DNA of 64,000 bases, taken from positions 806,001 to 870,000 of the forward strand of contig NC_017033.1 of the NCBI RefSeq assembly GCF_000242255.2, given 5' to 3'. Numbering within the stretch: the first letter of the stretch is position 1; every line of letters begins with the position of its first letter. This DNA is from Frateuria aurantia DSM 6220. Lineage in GTDB: Bacteria > Pseudomonadota > Gammaproteobacteria > Xanthomonadales > Rhodanobacteraceae. A program made the translations under genes and the position numbers. Shown piece by piece: positions 17,373 through 26,576 of the stretch. The notes below the pieces were generated by a model. It was not told where the DNA came from. It saw nothing but the letters and a program-made list of their open reading frames with translations, and ran no database searches.

Positions 17373-18344
17373 TCAGATGAATCCTCGCGCATGCATCCAT
17401 CGGGCCGCGATCTCCGGCCATGCGGCCGTCGGGCCGTCGACTCGGCCCAGCCCGAAGCCATGCCCGCCTGCAGGGAAAAGATGCCGTTCGACGGGGACCT
17501 CGTGCTGCAGACAGGCCTGTTGCAGAATGGCGGTGTTGGCCGGATTCGAAACAGGATCGTCCGCCGCCTGGACCAGGAGGAACGGCGCGTCGGAAGAGTG
17601 GATATGGGTCTGCACCGACCACTCGGCTGCTTCGTCGGCTGATGCATGGTCAGCCAGCAGTACCCTGCAGGTGCTGGTGTGCTGATAGGGCTTCTGCAGC
17701 GTCACGATCGGGTAGATCAGCAGATTGATATTGCTGTGCGCGGGGAGCAGATCGGCCTCGTCCTGCGCCGGGCTGCTTCGCCAATCCGGGCGGGTCGCGG
17801 CCATGCCCAGCAAATGCCCGCCTGCCGAGAAACCGAGCACGCCGACCCGGGCGGGGTTGATCTCGTATACCGCAGAACGGGCACGGATCAGTCGCAATGC
17901 CCGCTGTGCATCCTGGAATGGCGCCAGCCGGCCAGCATGCCAGTCCTCCCGGGGCAGGCGATAGGACAGCACAAACACGGTGATGCCCATTCCGGTGAGC
18001 CATGCGGCGGCAGGCAGCGCTTCCTTGCCCATCTCGATATGCCGGTAGCCTCCACCTGCGGCGACCAGCATGGCGGCACCATTGGGTGATGAAGGGCGAT
18101 ACACGGAAAGAGCGGGCTCCGAGACGTTGGTCAGCGAGCCTCGAGCCGACAGCCGGCTGGGACCTTGCGGTCCGCCTCCACCGGGCGGAGGGCCTGGCCA
18201 CAATGCCATCGATTCGGATGCGGCACGGGCCGCCGCGGGACGAGAGGTGATCGCCCGGAGTTGCGAAGCGGCGCTGACCGGCAGTCCCGTCATGGCCGTA
18301 GCGAGCACTCCCGCTTCCAGAAAATGCCTTCGGGTGATGTGCAT
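17373..18344 (-). CDS. Exported alpha/beta hydrolase, acetylesterase/BD-FAE type
   Basis: A 323-residue protein. It starts M-H-I-T-R-R-H-F-L-E-A-G with a hydrophobic core, a likely Tat signal (R-R-x-F-L). The mature part has an oxyanion segment A-G-G-G-Y, the nucleophile elbow G-F-S-A-G-G-H, a D-D-P-V segment with the acid, and H-G-F-G-L with the catalytic His. This is the pattern of acetylxylan- or feruloyl-type esterases and other BD-FAE family hydrolases acting outside the cytoplasm. The start at 18344 is chosen for the signal sequence. The frame itself is open far upstream. It is divergent from the nitrilase gene. Confidence 0.8.
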   Translation of the reverse strand: MHITRRHFLEAGVLATAMTGLPVSAASQLRAITSRPAAARAASESMALWPGPPPGGGGPQGPSRLSARGSLTNVSEPALSVYRPSSPNGAAMLVAAGGGYRHIEMGKEALPAAAWLTGMGITVFVLSYRLPREDWHAGRLAPFQDAQRALRLIRARSAVYEINPARVGVLGFSAGGHLLGMAATRPDWRSSPAQDEADLLPAHSNINLLIYPIVTLQKPYQHTSTCRVLLADHASADEAAEWSVQTHIHSSDAPFLLVQAADDPVSNPANTAILQQACLQHEVPVERHLFPAGGHGFGLGRVDGPTAAWPEIAARWMHARGFI

Positions 18345-18566
18345 GTCTGTGTTCCAGGTCGGGAAGGGTGGGGGCTGCGGCGTGCAACCATGACTCAGGA
18401 CTCGCTTGCATCTGATGCGACACCAGATGGATGACTTCGGCAATTGACTGGCCACCTGACTGAGTCCGGTGCGCGTGATCGGCGGGAGGTGGCTGCATGT
18501 CATGTTGCTTATGCGCGCCGACACTGCCAGCATCGTAAGCTCGTTTTTGCCAGCCTGGAATATCGC

Positions 18567-19490
18567 ATGAGTCAGACCGTCGTTGCCGCCTTGCAGATCG
18601 GTGCCTCTCCCGAGGGCAAGGCCGCTACCCTGGAGCAGATCCTTTCCTTCGAGGCTGCCATACGCGAGGCCGGTGCCGAACTGGTGGTCATGCCTGAGGC
18701 TGTGCTGGGCGGCTATCCCAAGGGCGAGATCTTCGGCACCTATCTGGGTTATCGTCTGTCTGAAGGCCGGGAGGCTTTTGCCGCCTATCACGCCAATGCC
18801 GTCGACGTGCCGGGACCTGAAACGGAAGCGTTGGCAGGATTGGCACAGCGCAGTGGCGCTTCGCTTGTGGTGGGCGTGATCGAGCGTTTCGGTGCCAGCT
18901 TGTATTGCAGCGCGCTCTTTTTCACTCCGGAGCAGGGGCTGGTCGCGACCCATCGCAAACTGATGCCGACCGGTACCGAGCGATTGATCTGGGGCCAGGG
19001 CGATGGCTCGACCCTGCCGGTCGTTGACAGTCCCGCCGGCAAGCTTGGCGCGGCCATCTGCTGGGAAAACCATATGCCGCTGCTGCGGATGGCCATGTAT
19101 GCCAAGGGGGTAGAAGTCTGGTGCGCACCTACGGTGGATGAACGTGATGTCTGGCAGGCTTCGATGCGCCATATCGCCCACGAAGGCCGGATGTTTCTGG
19201 TCAGTGCCTGCCAGGTTCAGCCTTCGCCCAAGGCCCTGGGAATCGAGGTGCCGCAATGGGATCCGGATCGCCCCCTGATCCAGGGCAACAGCGTGATCGT
19301 GGGGCCTCTTGGAGACGTGCTGGCCGGCCCCTTGCGCAACGAGACCGGCCTGCTGACTGCAAGCATCGATCTGGATGATCTGGTTCGCGCCCGCTACGAT
19401 CTTGATGTCGTGGGGCATTATGCCCGACCGGATGTCTTCAGTCTGACGGTGGACGAGCGTCCCCGCGGCAACGTTCGATTCACGACTTGA
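18567..19490 (+). CDS. Nitrilase (carbon-nitrogen hydrolase)
   Basis: A 307-residue cytosolic enzyme with the catalytic triad of the nitrilase branch: Glu44 in [10 protein letters not shown], Lys131 in H-R-K-L-M-P-T, and Cys165 in C-W-E-N-H. The G-G-Y-P-K and C-W-E-N-H forms are those of true nitrilases (organic nitrile to carboxylate and ammonia) rather than amidases. The upstream frame is open to 18444, but the ATG at 18567 gives the conserved start. Natural substrate unknown. No cyanide or aldoxime pathway genes are adjacent. Confidence 0.88.
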   Translation: MSQTVVAALQIGASPEGKAATLEQILSFEAAIREAGAELVVMPEAVLGGYPKGEIFGTYLGYRLSEGREAFAAYHANAVDVPGPETEALAGLAQRSGASLVVGVIERFGASLYCSALFFTPEQGLVATHRKLMPTGTERLIWGQGDGSTLPVVDSPAGKLGAAICWENHMPLLRMAMYAKGVEVWCAPTVDERDVWQASMRHIAHEGRMFLVSACQVQPSPKALGIEVPQWDPDRPLIQGNSVIVGPLGDVLAGPLRNETGLLTASIDLDDLVRARYDLDVVGHYARPDVFSLTVDERPRGNVRFTT

Positions 19491-19737
19491 TGGCTGGCGT
19501 GTCGACGGCAGTCATCGGGTCCGTGGCCTGTCGTTCCATGCCTTTGAATCTCGTTGCGACTGGCCGCTGAGGTCGGCTCGCAAGGACCTGATAAGCAAGA
19601 TCATGCGCTTTTGAGCGTGTCCGGTCCGCGATCCGTATTCCAAAAGTTCATGGCGGCTCCTGCCAGCGGCTGCGCGTTGCTGTCACTGCTGCTCGGGACT
19701 GCGGGAGACGGCTTTCCCGCGGCTGACAGCTGACCTG

Positions 19738-20094
19738 ATGTGGGCAACTGTCAGCCGCAGGCAGGCACTGCGTCTTCGCATCCAGTGGTGGCTTGACTCG
19801 AGCATTCCTGAAGCAGACCTCGACAGGATGCGTCGCTATCTCCGGATCCAGGGGCATGTCGAACAGGCCTTGCAGAGATTGTGCTTTCACTACCATCACG
19901 GCCGTCTGGCCGGATGGTTGCGGATGATCGATGCCATGGTGGAGGTTGCCGGTTCAGAAGCCGTCGTGGATGCCTTCAAGCAATATCTGTCAGCCCGCTG
20001 GCAGCAGGGATCCGAGTCCGCCCGGAATATATCTTCACTGCAGTCGAAGCCGGAAGGCCATTTGCTCGGTGATATGGGCATGCTGTCGGCGTGA
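19738..20094 (+). CDS. Hypothetical protein
   Basis: A 118-residue frame with a mostly G/C third-codon position, rich in Arg, Leu and Trp, and predicted helical (L-R-I-Q-W-W-L, Q-A-L-Q-R-L-C-F-H-Y-H-H-G-R-L-A-G-W-L-R-M-I). No signal peptide, no family I recognise, and no good ribosome-binding site before the ATG. The frame stays open upstream, so the start is unsure. It lies alone between the nitrilase and the siderophore receptor. Codon use argues for coding, but it may be a remnant. Confidence 0.42.
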   Translation: MWATVSRRQALRLRIQWWLDSSIPEADLDRMRRYLRIQGHVEQALQRLCFHYHHGRLAGWLRMIDAMVEVAGSEAVVDAFKQYLSARWQQGSESARNISSLQSKPEGHLLGDMGMLSA

Positions 20095-20770
20095 TGGCGC
20101 TGGATGAAAGCCATGAACAGGAAGATCGTGCATCCTGCGTAGTGCAGCGGGGTGATGTCGGAGAACGGGAGCTTGTGATCCGCATATCCTGTCCAGATAT
20201 GCGGACCCTAGCAATGCTTTCGATGGCGCTTGTCATTGAATAAATGAGTATTCAGACGCTCGTTTTGACCATTGATTGGTGAGACTTGAGGATGTCCTGC
20301 AAGGTCTTCGAGGCCTTTCGAAAGGATTCTGCATGGGCATGAATGGACGCAGGCTTTGTCGCTGAGTGCTTCCGGGGTGAGCTGGCGGCCCATTGAATAT
20401 CCGTTCAATGACGTTGATGACAGCGGAGAAATCTGCCCTCCTGGATGGGATGGAAGATCGCTAACATCAAGTGATCGCACAGATTGGTTCGTTGCACCTG
20501 ATCTGAGCGGAAATCTTTGCTGCCGACAGGGAAGTGTGGCCTGCCCAAGTGTCGGACGTCTGACGCATCGCGCCAGTCACTTGCTTGCGGCTCGGGCAGT
20601 AGGTTGTTGGCCGGGTGGGCGGCTGGATGATCGCCATGGCCGCTTCCATTCCGACCAGGGTCTCTGGCCCGGGCGGGAGGGAGACGTGGCGCAAGGCCTT
20701 ACGCAAAAGTAGCAAATGCGTTAAGTGCTGGTTATGATAATGATTCTCATTATAATCGGATTGCCAGCCA
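20095..20770. other. Intergenic region upstream of the siderophore receptor
   Basis: About 675 bases with weak open frames only, less GC-rich at both ends. The last 40 bases contain the Fur box and -10 element of the receptor gene. Confidence 0.5.
20736..20756 (+). promoter_or_regulatory. Fur box overlapping a -10 element
   Basis: The 19-base sequence at 20736-20754 matches the Fur consensus GATAATGATAATCATTATC at all but a few positions and is nearly palindromic (ATAATGA / TCATTAT). A perfect TATAAT at 20751-20756 overlaps it. Fe-Fur binding here should block transcription of the receptor gene in iron-replete cells. Confidence 0.88.
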
Positions 20771-23146
20771 GTGAATCTCGTTTCCGCTTGTCGTGACCTG
20801 GGTTCGTTTCGTCGCCAGGTTCTTTTTTGCGCATTGGCATCGCTGCTGCCCATCTCGGCCCAGGCGACGACGGCCCAGCCTTCGGAAAAGCAGGATGCCG
20901 GCTCGCCTCGTCATGGCCGACATGACCATGAGCGTCACGGTCGCGCCCGGCTTGGGCCCGAAGGGCATGCGTCCGCCAGGCGCAAAGTCACTGCGCTGGG
21001 GGCGGTAACCGTCCATGGCGTGGACAATCACAGCTACACCATACCGTCGACGCCGACTTCGACCGGCATGGACCTGTCCCTGCGTCAGACTCCGCAGACC
21101 ATCGTGGTGATGACCCGGCAGCAGCTTGACGACGAGAACGTGCAGACCATGAGCGATGTGCTTGCGGCCGCACCCGGTGTCACCAGTTTTTCGCAGGACA
21201 ATGCCGGACGCACGACGTATCGCGCACGCGGGTTCAATATCACCAACTACCGCATCGACGGCATGCTGGTGGATGGCACGGCCAGCATGAGCGGTGGCGC
21301 CTCGGCCTTCAATATGGACCTGTACGACAACGTGCAGATCGTGATGGGCGCCAACGGTCTGATGGGCGGTACCGGTGATCCGTCGGCGACGATCTATATG
21401 GCGCGCAAGCTGCCGACCCGGCAGTTCAGCCTGAACGCCTCGGCGACGATGGGCAGCTGGGACAAGAAGCGGGCGATGATTGATTTGAACACGCCGTTGA
21501 CCAAGGATGGCCGCATTCGCAGCCGGCTGGTGATCAGCGACGAGAATTCCGGAACTTTTCGCGATCGCGAATCTGTCCGCCGCCTGGGTGTGATGGGCAG
21601 TGTGGCGGCCGATCTGACCTCCAGCACCACCTTGACCCTCGGCGTGCAGTACGAGCGGACCCGCAACAACGGTTCCTCCTGGGGGACCAATGTTCCGATC
21701 TGGTATGCCGATGGCAGTCGTACCCATCTGCGTCGTGGTACCAATCCGGTGGCCAACTGGAGTGTGGCCGAACGCAATACCACCACATGGTTCGGCTCGC
21801 TGGTGCAGCAGCTGCCGGGGGACTGGCATGCCAGCCTGAGCTTTTCGCAAAGCCATGGCGGCGCCTACAACAATATCGGCATCGCCAAGATCAACAACGC
21901 GGCAAAAAACGTGGGCGGTTATGCCGGTTTCTGGAATCAGGACGGCACCGGCGCCTATCTGAATGCCCTGCATGCCGAATATGCCGATACCCGCACCAAT
22001 ATCGACCTGAATGCCTCCGGTCCGCTGCAATTGTTCGGTCGTACCCATCAGTTGATCTTCGGCTTCAGCGGCTACAAGGATGACGAGACGACTTACACCT
22101 TCAATGCCGGCAACTGCAATATCGCGGGGGTGAAGCCCTACAGCGGCTGCCAGTACCGCGCTACAGGCCTGCCGATCGACAACTGGCAGACCTGGAATGG
22201 CAGCTATCCGGGCTTCAATACCTATCGCACCAACGCGCGAAGCCTCGATACCACCATGAATTACGGTTTCTACATGGCCGGCCATTTCAATCTGGCCGAT
22301 CATCTGAACCTGATTCTGGGCGGTCGCATCAGCAATTACCGCACGCAGACCACGACCTATTCGCTGGCCAATGTCGGCACCCGCAGTCCGGCCTCGGGCA
22401 ACACCCAGGTCTGGACGCCCTACGCCGGTCTGCTCTATGACGTGGATCGTCATCACACCTTGTACGTCAGCTACACCAGCATCTTCAGCCCGCAAGGCGA
22501 TCTGCGCGATGCCAGCAACCAGCTGCTGGCACCGGTCAACGGTGTCAGTTACGAGGGCGGCATCAAGGGCGAATATTTCCATGGCAACCTGAATACCAGC
22601 GTGGCCTATTTCAAGAACAAGCAGAACAATGTCGCCGAGAGCACGGGCCTGACCAATCTGGATACGGGGCAAGGCATCTATCGCTCCGTCAACGGGGTGC
22701 AGTCGCAGGGTGTGGATATCGAGGCGACGGGCCGGATCGGTCGTGGCTGGAACATCTCGGGCGGCTATACCTATGTGCAGACCACCGGTTTGAGCTATCG
22801 CCAGGATCCGCGGAACCTGTTCAAGGTGTTCAGCACCTATACCTTGCCGGGAGCGCTGCGTCATCTGACGGTTGGTGGTGGGGTGACGATGCAGGGCACG
22901 ACGCAATGGACGGTCAATCCCGGTCGGCCGCTGGGCAATGGCAAGTATGATGCCAGCAATATCACGTTGGGCGGCTATACGACTCTCAATCTGATGGCCC
23001 GCTACGATGTCAGTCGCCGGCTGCAGCTTGTCCTCAATGTCGCCAATGCCACCAGCAAGGTCTATTACACCCAGTTCGGTTTCTACGACGGCCTGATCTA
23101 CGGCACGCCGCGTTCGGCCAATCTGTCGGTCCGCTTCAAGCTCTGA
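20771..23146 (+). CDS. TonB-dependent ferric-siderophore receptor
   Basis: A 791-residue outer membrane receptor: signal peptide ending I-S-A-Q-A, a His-rich segment of about 40 residues (H-G-R-H-D-H-E-R-H-G), a possible TonB box near A-V-T-V, a plug domain (T-P-Q-T-I-V-V-M-T, D-V-L-A-A-A-P-G-V, Y-R-I-D-G-M) and a 22-strand type barrel ending R-F-K-L. The plug and the Y-T-F-N-A-G-N-C barrel segments resemble TIGR01783-type receptors for hydroxamate or pyoverdine-like siderophores. The start is GTG at 20771, only 17 bases after the Fur box. No synthesis, TonB or transporter genes are adjacent, so it may capture xenosiderophores. Confidence 0.92.
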   Translation: MNLVSACRDLGSFRRQVLFCALASLLPISAQATTAQPSEKQDAGSPRHGRHDHERHGRARLGPEGHASARRKVTALGAVTVHGVDNHSYTIPSTPTSTGMDLSLRQTPQTIVVMTRQQLDDENVQTMSDVLAAAPGVTSFSQDNAGRTTYRARGFNITNYRIDGMLVDGTASMSGGASAFNMDLYDNVQIVMGANGLMGGTGDPSATIYMARKLPTRQFSLNASATMGSWDKKRAMIDLNTPLTKDGRIRSRLVISDENSGTFRDRESVRRLGVMGSVAADLTSSTTLTLGVQYERTRNNGSSWGTNVPIWYADGSRTHLRRGTNPVANWSVAERNTTTWFGSLVQQLPGDWHASLSFSQSHGGAYNNIGIAKINNAAKNVGGYAGFWNQDGTGAYLNALHAEYADTRTNIDLNASGPLQLFGRTHQLIFGFSGYKDDETTYTFNAGNCNIAGVKPYSGCQYRATGLPIDNWQTWNGSYPGFNTYRTNARSLDTTMNYGFYMAGHFNLADHLNLILGGRISNYRTQTTTYSLANVGTRSPASGNTQVWTPYAGLLYDVDRHHTLYVSYTSIFSPQGDLRDASNQLLAPVNGVSYEGGIKGEYFHGNLNTSVAYFKNKQNNVAESTGLTNLDTGQGIYRSVNGVQSQGVDIEATGRIGRGWNISGGYTYVQTTGLSYRQDPRNLFKVFSTYTLPGALRHLTVGGGVTMQGTTQWTVNPGRPLGNGKYDASNITLGGYTTLNLMARYDVSRRLQLVLNVANATSKVYYTQFGFYDGLIYGTPRSANLSVRFKL

Positions 23147-23715
23147 CCCGGCCGCAGCGATCAAGGCGGACGGGAAGGAGCGGGTTGCTGACTTCAGCCG
23201 GGCTTTCGCAGTGACTCGCCTACTCAGCCCGGCAGCGGTCTGGCGAGCGGCCCCGACCTGCCTCAGGCTGGATGCCTTCACGTCACGCCTGCCCCGGCGT
23301 GAGATCTTTTCAGCGGGAGGGTCGAGGCATCCGCTGCACGCTCAAGCCAGCGGCCGCGACCGATGCCGGCCGCTGGCAGAGCCGGGCCGGGTACCAACAA
23401 GCACGGCTGTCCACGGGACGCATGGCACCGCTCAGATGGGCCGCCGATGTCTGTCAGCAGCATGGTCTCTGCATGATCTGATGGTCTTGCAGCCGTTCAT
23501 CTTGATGATCCGCCCGTCTGTGGCCGGGACTGGCCGACCTGCCGGCGCAGCGGGATCTGCCTGAGGGCCGAGATCCTCATGCTGCAGGGGATGCACACGG
23601 GATGTGGCGGCGGTCTGTATGGCCGCCACATCCCTGTCAGTCCGACATCTCCGCAGATCTGCCTTCATGTCGGCGATCCGTCGCCGGCGGCTTGTTTATT
23701 CGTGGCGGCTCAGGC
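23147..23715. other. Intergenic region between convergent receptor and shc
   Basis: About 570 bases without a gene I can support. It contains a perfect 13-base-pair hairpin at 23599-23634 and a smaller one (CCGACAT / ATGTCGG) next to it on the shc side. Confidence 0.5.
23599..23634. repeat. Perfect 13-bp inverted repeat
   Basis: GGGATGTGGCGGC (23599-23611) pairs perfectly with GCCGCCACATCCC (23622-23634) across a 10-base loop. No T run follows on either strand, so it is not a standard intrinsic terminator. Confidence 0.75.
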
Positions 23716-25692
23716 TCAGTGCAGCGCCGGGCGCTGGATGTCGCCGTTGCGGGCGGTGTGGCTGAAGCGCTGATACTGGCTCAGTGCCCACAGCGGGAAA
23801 TAGGCGGTATAGCCGTGGTACTTGAGATAGTAGACGCGGGGGAAGCCGGGTGCATTGTGCGAAGGGTGATGCCACAGACCGTCGGCCTGCTGGGTGGCCA
23901 GCAGATGCTCGATGCCGCGGGCGACCGCCGGGTGGTCGGCCTCGCCGATGGCGATCAGGGCCAGCAGAGCCCAGGCGGTGTGGTTGGGGGTGCTGACCCC
24001 CTGGTTCTGGCCGGCCAGGGCCGGGTCCAGGTAGCTGTCATTGGTCTCGCCCCAGCCGCCGTCGGCGTTCTGGCAGGCGTAAAGCCACTCGATGGCCTTG
24101 CGGATATAGGGCTGCTGGCGGTCTTCGCCGACCAAGGCCAGGCCGGCCAGGGCGCTCCAGGTGCCGTAGACATAGTTGGTACCCCAGCGCCCCCACCAGG
24201 AGCCGTCCTGCAGCTGGGTGGTGCGCAGATACTCGACGCCGCGGCGGATCACCTCGGCATCCTGCGGGCGCTTGAGCAGGCCCAGGCAGGCCAGCACGCG
24301 GCCGGTTACATCCTCGGTCGGCGGATCGAGCAGGGCGCCATGGTCGGCAAAGGGAATCGAGTTCAGGTAATAGCGGGTGCAATCGGCATCGAAGGCGGCG
24401 AAACCGCCGTTTTTCGACTGCAGGCCCAGCATCCATTCGGCCGCCCGATCGGTGGCCTCGCGATAGCGCTGCGGATCGCCCAGCCGCTGCGCCCGCGAGT
24501 GCAGCATGCCGGCGACCACGGCGGTGTCGTCGATGTCCGGGTAATAGTCGTTGGCATACTGGAAGGCCCAGCCACCGGGACGGACCTGATCGCTGCAATG
24601 CTCTTTCCAGTCGCCGCGCAGCTCCAGCACCTGACGCGGCAGCAGCCAGTCGTAGCCGCGCTGCACGGCGCTCTGGGTGACCTCGTCATCGCCGGTATGC
24701 TGCAAGGCCATCAGGGCCCAAGCCGTATCCCATACCGGGGAGACGCAGGGCTGGCAATAGGCCGAGCCGTCCGGGCGGAACACCAGCAGCTTGTGCAGGG
24801 CCTTGCGGCAGGTCTGCATCAGCGGATGGTCCGCGGGATAGCCCAGCAGGTGATACATCTCGTAGGCATTGACCATGGGCGGGAAGATGGCGCCGAGGCC
24901 ATCTTCGCCGTTCATGCGTTCGGCGCACCAGTCGGCGGCCTTCTGGATCGCCTTGCGGCGGATGGCCTTGGGGATCAGCGGATCGACGGCGCGGCCGAGC
25001 TTGTCCAGCGCCAGGAAGACCCGGTTCAGCACGCCGCCACGGGCGAAATAGTCACGCTCCTCCTCGGCCGGGGTGACGAACAGCTCGGCGATGCCGGCGC
25101 CGCGGGGATTGGCGGCGCGGGCCTGCATCGAGCACAGCGCCATCAGCGGAATCATGGTGGTGCGTGCCCAGTAGGCGACCTTGTCGACATGGATGGGCGC
25201 CCAGCGCGGGAACAGCATCAGTTCGACCGGGGTGTACGGGGTGGCGCGCCAGGGCACCTGGCCGAACATGGCCAGCAGCATGCGGGTGAAGACATTGGCC
25301 TTGGCGGCGCCGCCGCGCTCGAGCACGGCTTCGCGGGCCCGCTGCATATGCGGGGCCTCGGCACTGTCGCCGGCGGCCTTGAGGGCGAAATAGGCCTTGA
25401 CGGTGCAGGACAGGTCCAGATCGCCGCCATGATAGAGCGGCCATCCGCCGTGGCTGTCGAGCTGCTGGGTGGCCCGCAGATAGCGGGCCAGCTTGGCCTG
25501 CAGGATATCGTCGATTTCATCCATGAAGTGAGTCATCAGGATGTATTCGGCGGTGATGGTGGCATCGGATTCCAGCTCGAAGCACCAGTGGCCGTCAGCG
25601 GCCTGACGGCCCAGCAAATTGTCGGCCGCGCGGCGGATCGCGGCTTTCAATTTGGGTAGGGATTGCTTGTTCATGAAATCAGCTGCCTGCAT
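23716..25692 (-). CDS. shc: Squalene-hopene cyclase
   Basis: A 658-residue triterpene cyclase. The protonating motif D-I-D-D-T-A is at residues 386-391, and many QW-type repeats (Q-x3-G-x-W, for example N-G-G-F, D-G-S-W, D-G-G-W, D-G-L-W) are spread through the protein. The enzyme cyclises squalene to hopene/hopanol, which orders membranes against acid and solvents, and acts as a monotopic inner membrane protein. No other hopanoid (hpn) genes flank it here. It diverges from a TetR regulator. An alternative start six codons downstream (MNKQ) is possible. It lacks a clear ribosome-binding site. Confidence 0.95.
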   Translation of the reverse strand: MQAADFMNKQSLPKLKAAIRRAADNLLGRQAADGHWCFELESDATITAEYILMTHFMDEIDDILQAKLARYLRATQQLDSHGGWPLYHGGDLDLSCTVKAYFALKAAGDSAEAPHMQRAREAVLERGGAAKANVFTRMLLAMFGQVPWRATPYTPVELMLFPRWAPIHVDKVAYWARTTMIPLMALCSMQARAANPRGAGIAELFVTPAEEERDYFARGGVLNRVFLALDKLGRAVDPLIPKAIRRKAIQKAADWCAERMNGEDGLGAIFPPMVNAYEMYHLLGYPADHPLMQTCRKALHKLLVFRPDGSAYCQPCVSPVWDTAWALMALQHTGDDEVTQSAVQRGYDWLLPRQVLELRGDWKEHCSDQVRPGGWAFQYANDYYPDIDDTAVVAGMLHSRAQRLGDPQRYREATDRAAEWMLGLQSKNGGFAAFDADCTRYYLNSIPFADHGALLDPPTEDVTGRVLACLGLLKRPQDAEVIRRGVEYLRTTQLQDGSWWGRWGTNYVYGTWSALAGLALVGEDRQQPYIRKAIEWLYACQNADGGWGETNDSYLDPALAGQNQGVSTPNHTAWALLALIAIGEADHPAVARGIEHLLATQQADGLWHHPSHNAPGFPRVYYLKYHGYTAYFPLWALSQYQRFSHTARNGDIQRPALH

Positions 25693-25747
25693 GAATCCAT
25701 CCGGCCGGAATGTTTTTCGAGATGACAGATGGTAGGATCATGACGGG

Positions 25748-25792
25748 CAGTTGCCAAGCATTTCTGTTCACAGTGTCAAGTTGCGAAGCATT
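25748..25792. repeat. Direct repeat TTGCnAAGCATT upstream of the TetR gene
   Basis: TTGCCAAGCATT at 25751-25762 and TTGCGAAGCATT at 25781-25792, one mismatch in 12, repeated with a 30-base period between divergent shc and the TetR gene. Placement suggests an operator, probably for the TetR protein, but this is inference. Confidence 0.5.
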
Positions 25793-25813
25793 GAATCGAG
25801 CGAGGGCAATGGT

Positions 25814-26461
25814 TTGAACAGTGGTCGAACATCATCCGCGGAGCCGTCTGGCGGCAATCCGGTCTCGGGTCTGCGCAGGAAAAAAGATCCGCAGGCCGCG
25901 CGGGCACAGTTGCTGCAGGCGGCAACCCGGCTGGCGGCCGAAAAAGGCCTGCATGCGGTCACTCTGGAGAAGGTCGCCGAGTTGGCCGGGCTGACCAAGG
26001 GGGCCTTGCAATACCATTTCAAAAGCCGGAAAGGGCTGGTTGAAGCACTTTACGATCAGGTGATCGGCCAGCTGCAACAGCGCATGGAGGGGCATCGCAA
26101 GGCGGATGCGGGAGAGCCCGAAGGAGCGGCGGCACGTGCCTATCTGAAAGGCGCCGAAGACGATACCCAGGGCAAGGGACGGGTCGACGTGTTGCGGGTA
26201 TTGACCGCTCATTCGCTCAATGACGCCACGGTGCGCCATCGCTATTTGCCGGTGCTGCGGGAATGGATGCGGCCGGATGATCTGCCGTTGGCCTGGGCGG
26301 CGCGCAACATGATCTGTCGACTGGCGGCGGACGGGTTGTGGATCTCCAGGCTGATCGGCTACGACGACGTCATCAGCGAAGAGTTGATGGCCGAGATCCG
26401 CAGGCAGCTGGAACGGCTGACCACGCAGCGGGGTGTGGTCGGAGGGGAGCAGCCGGCCTGA
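25814..26461 (+). CDS. TetR-family transcriptional regulator
   Basis: A 215-residue regulator. The N-terminal helix-turn-helix has the family pattern A-R-A-Q-L-L-Q-A-A-T-R-L-A-A-E-K-G ... L-T-K-G-A-L-Q-Y-H-F-K-S-R-K, followed by a variable helical ligand domain. The G-A-L-Q-Y-H-F form recalls the subgroup that senses small hydrophobic ligands. The frame runs to TTG 25751, but TTG at 25814 has GAGGG seven bases upstream and avoids placing coding sequence over the direct repeats. Start therefore uncertain. Divergent to shc, so control of hopanoid synthesis is the simplest hypothesis. Confidence 0.82.
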   Translation: MNSGRTSSAEPSGGNPVSGLRRKKDPQAARAQLLQAATRLAAEKGLHAVTLEKVAELAGLTKGALQYHFKSRKGLVEALYDQVIGQLQQRMEGHRKADAGEPEGAAARAYLKGAEDDTQGKGRVDVLRVLTAHSLNDATVRHRYLPVLREWMRPDDLPLAWAARNMICRLAADGLWISRLIGYDDVISEELMAEIRRQLERLTTQRGVVGGEQPA

Positions 26462-26576
26462 ATCCGCCCCCCGGCACCTTGTCGGGAGGCCGGCTTGGTA
26501 GCGACGCCGGCAGGGCCCGGGGCAGCGATATTCAGGTTTTATTGTCGCAGGCCGCATGTTAATCTCGGTGGTGATT

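Noticed and set aside
20750-23281. Antisense open frame of 843 residues opposite the siderophore receptor
   Set aside because: A high-GC shadow with compositional repeats; the receptor on the plus strand has full family motifs.
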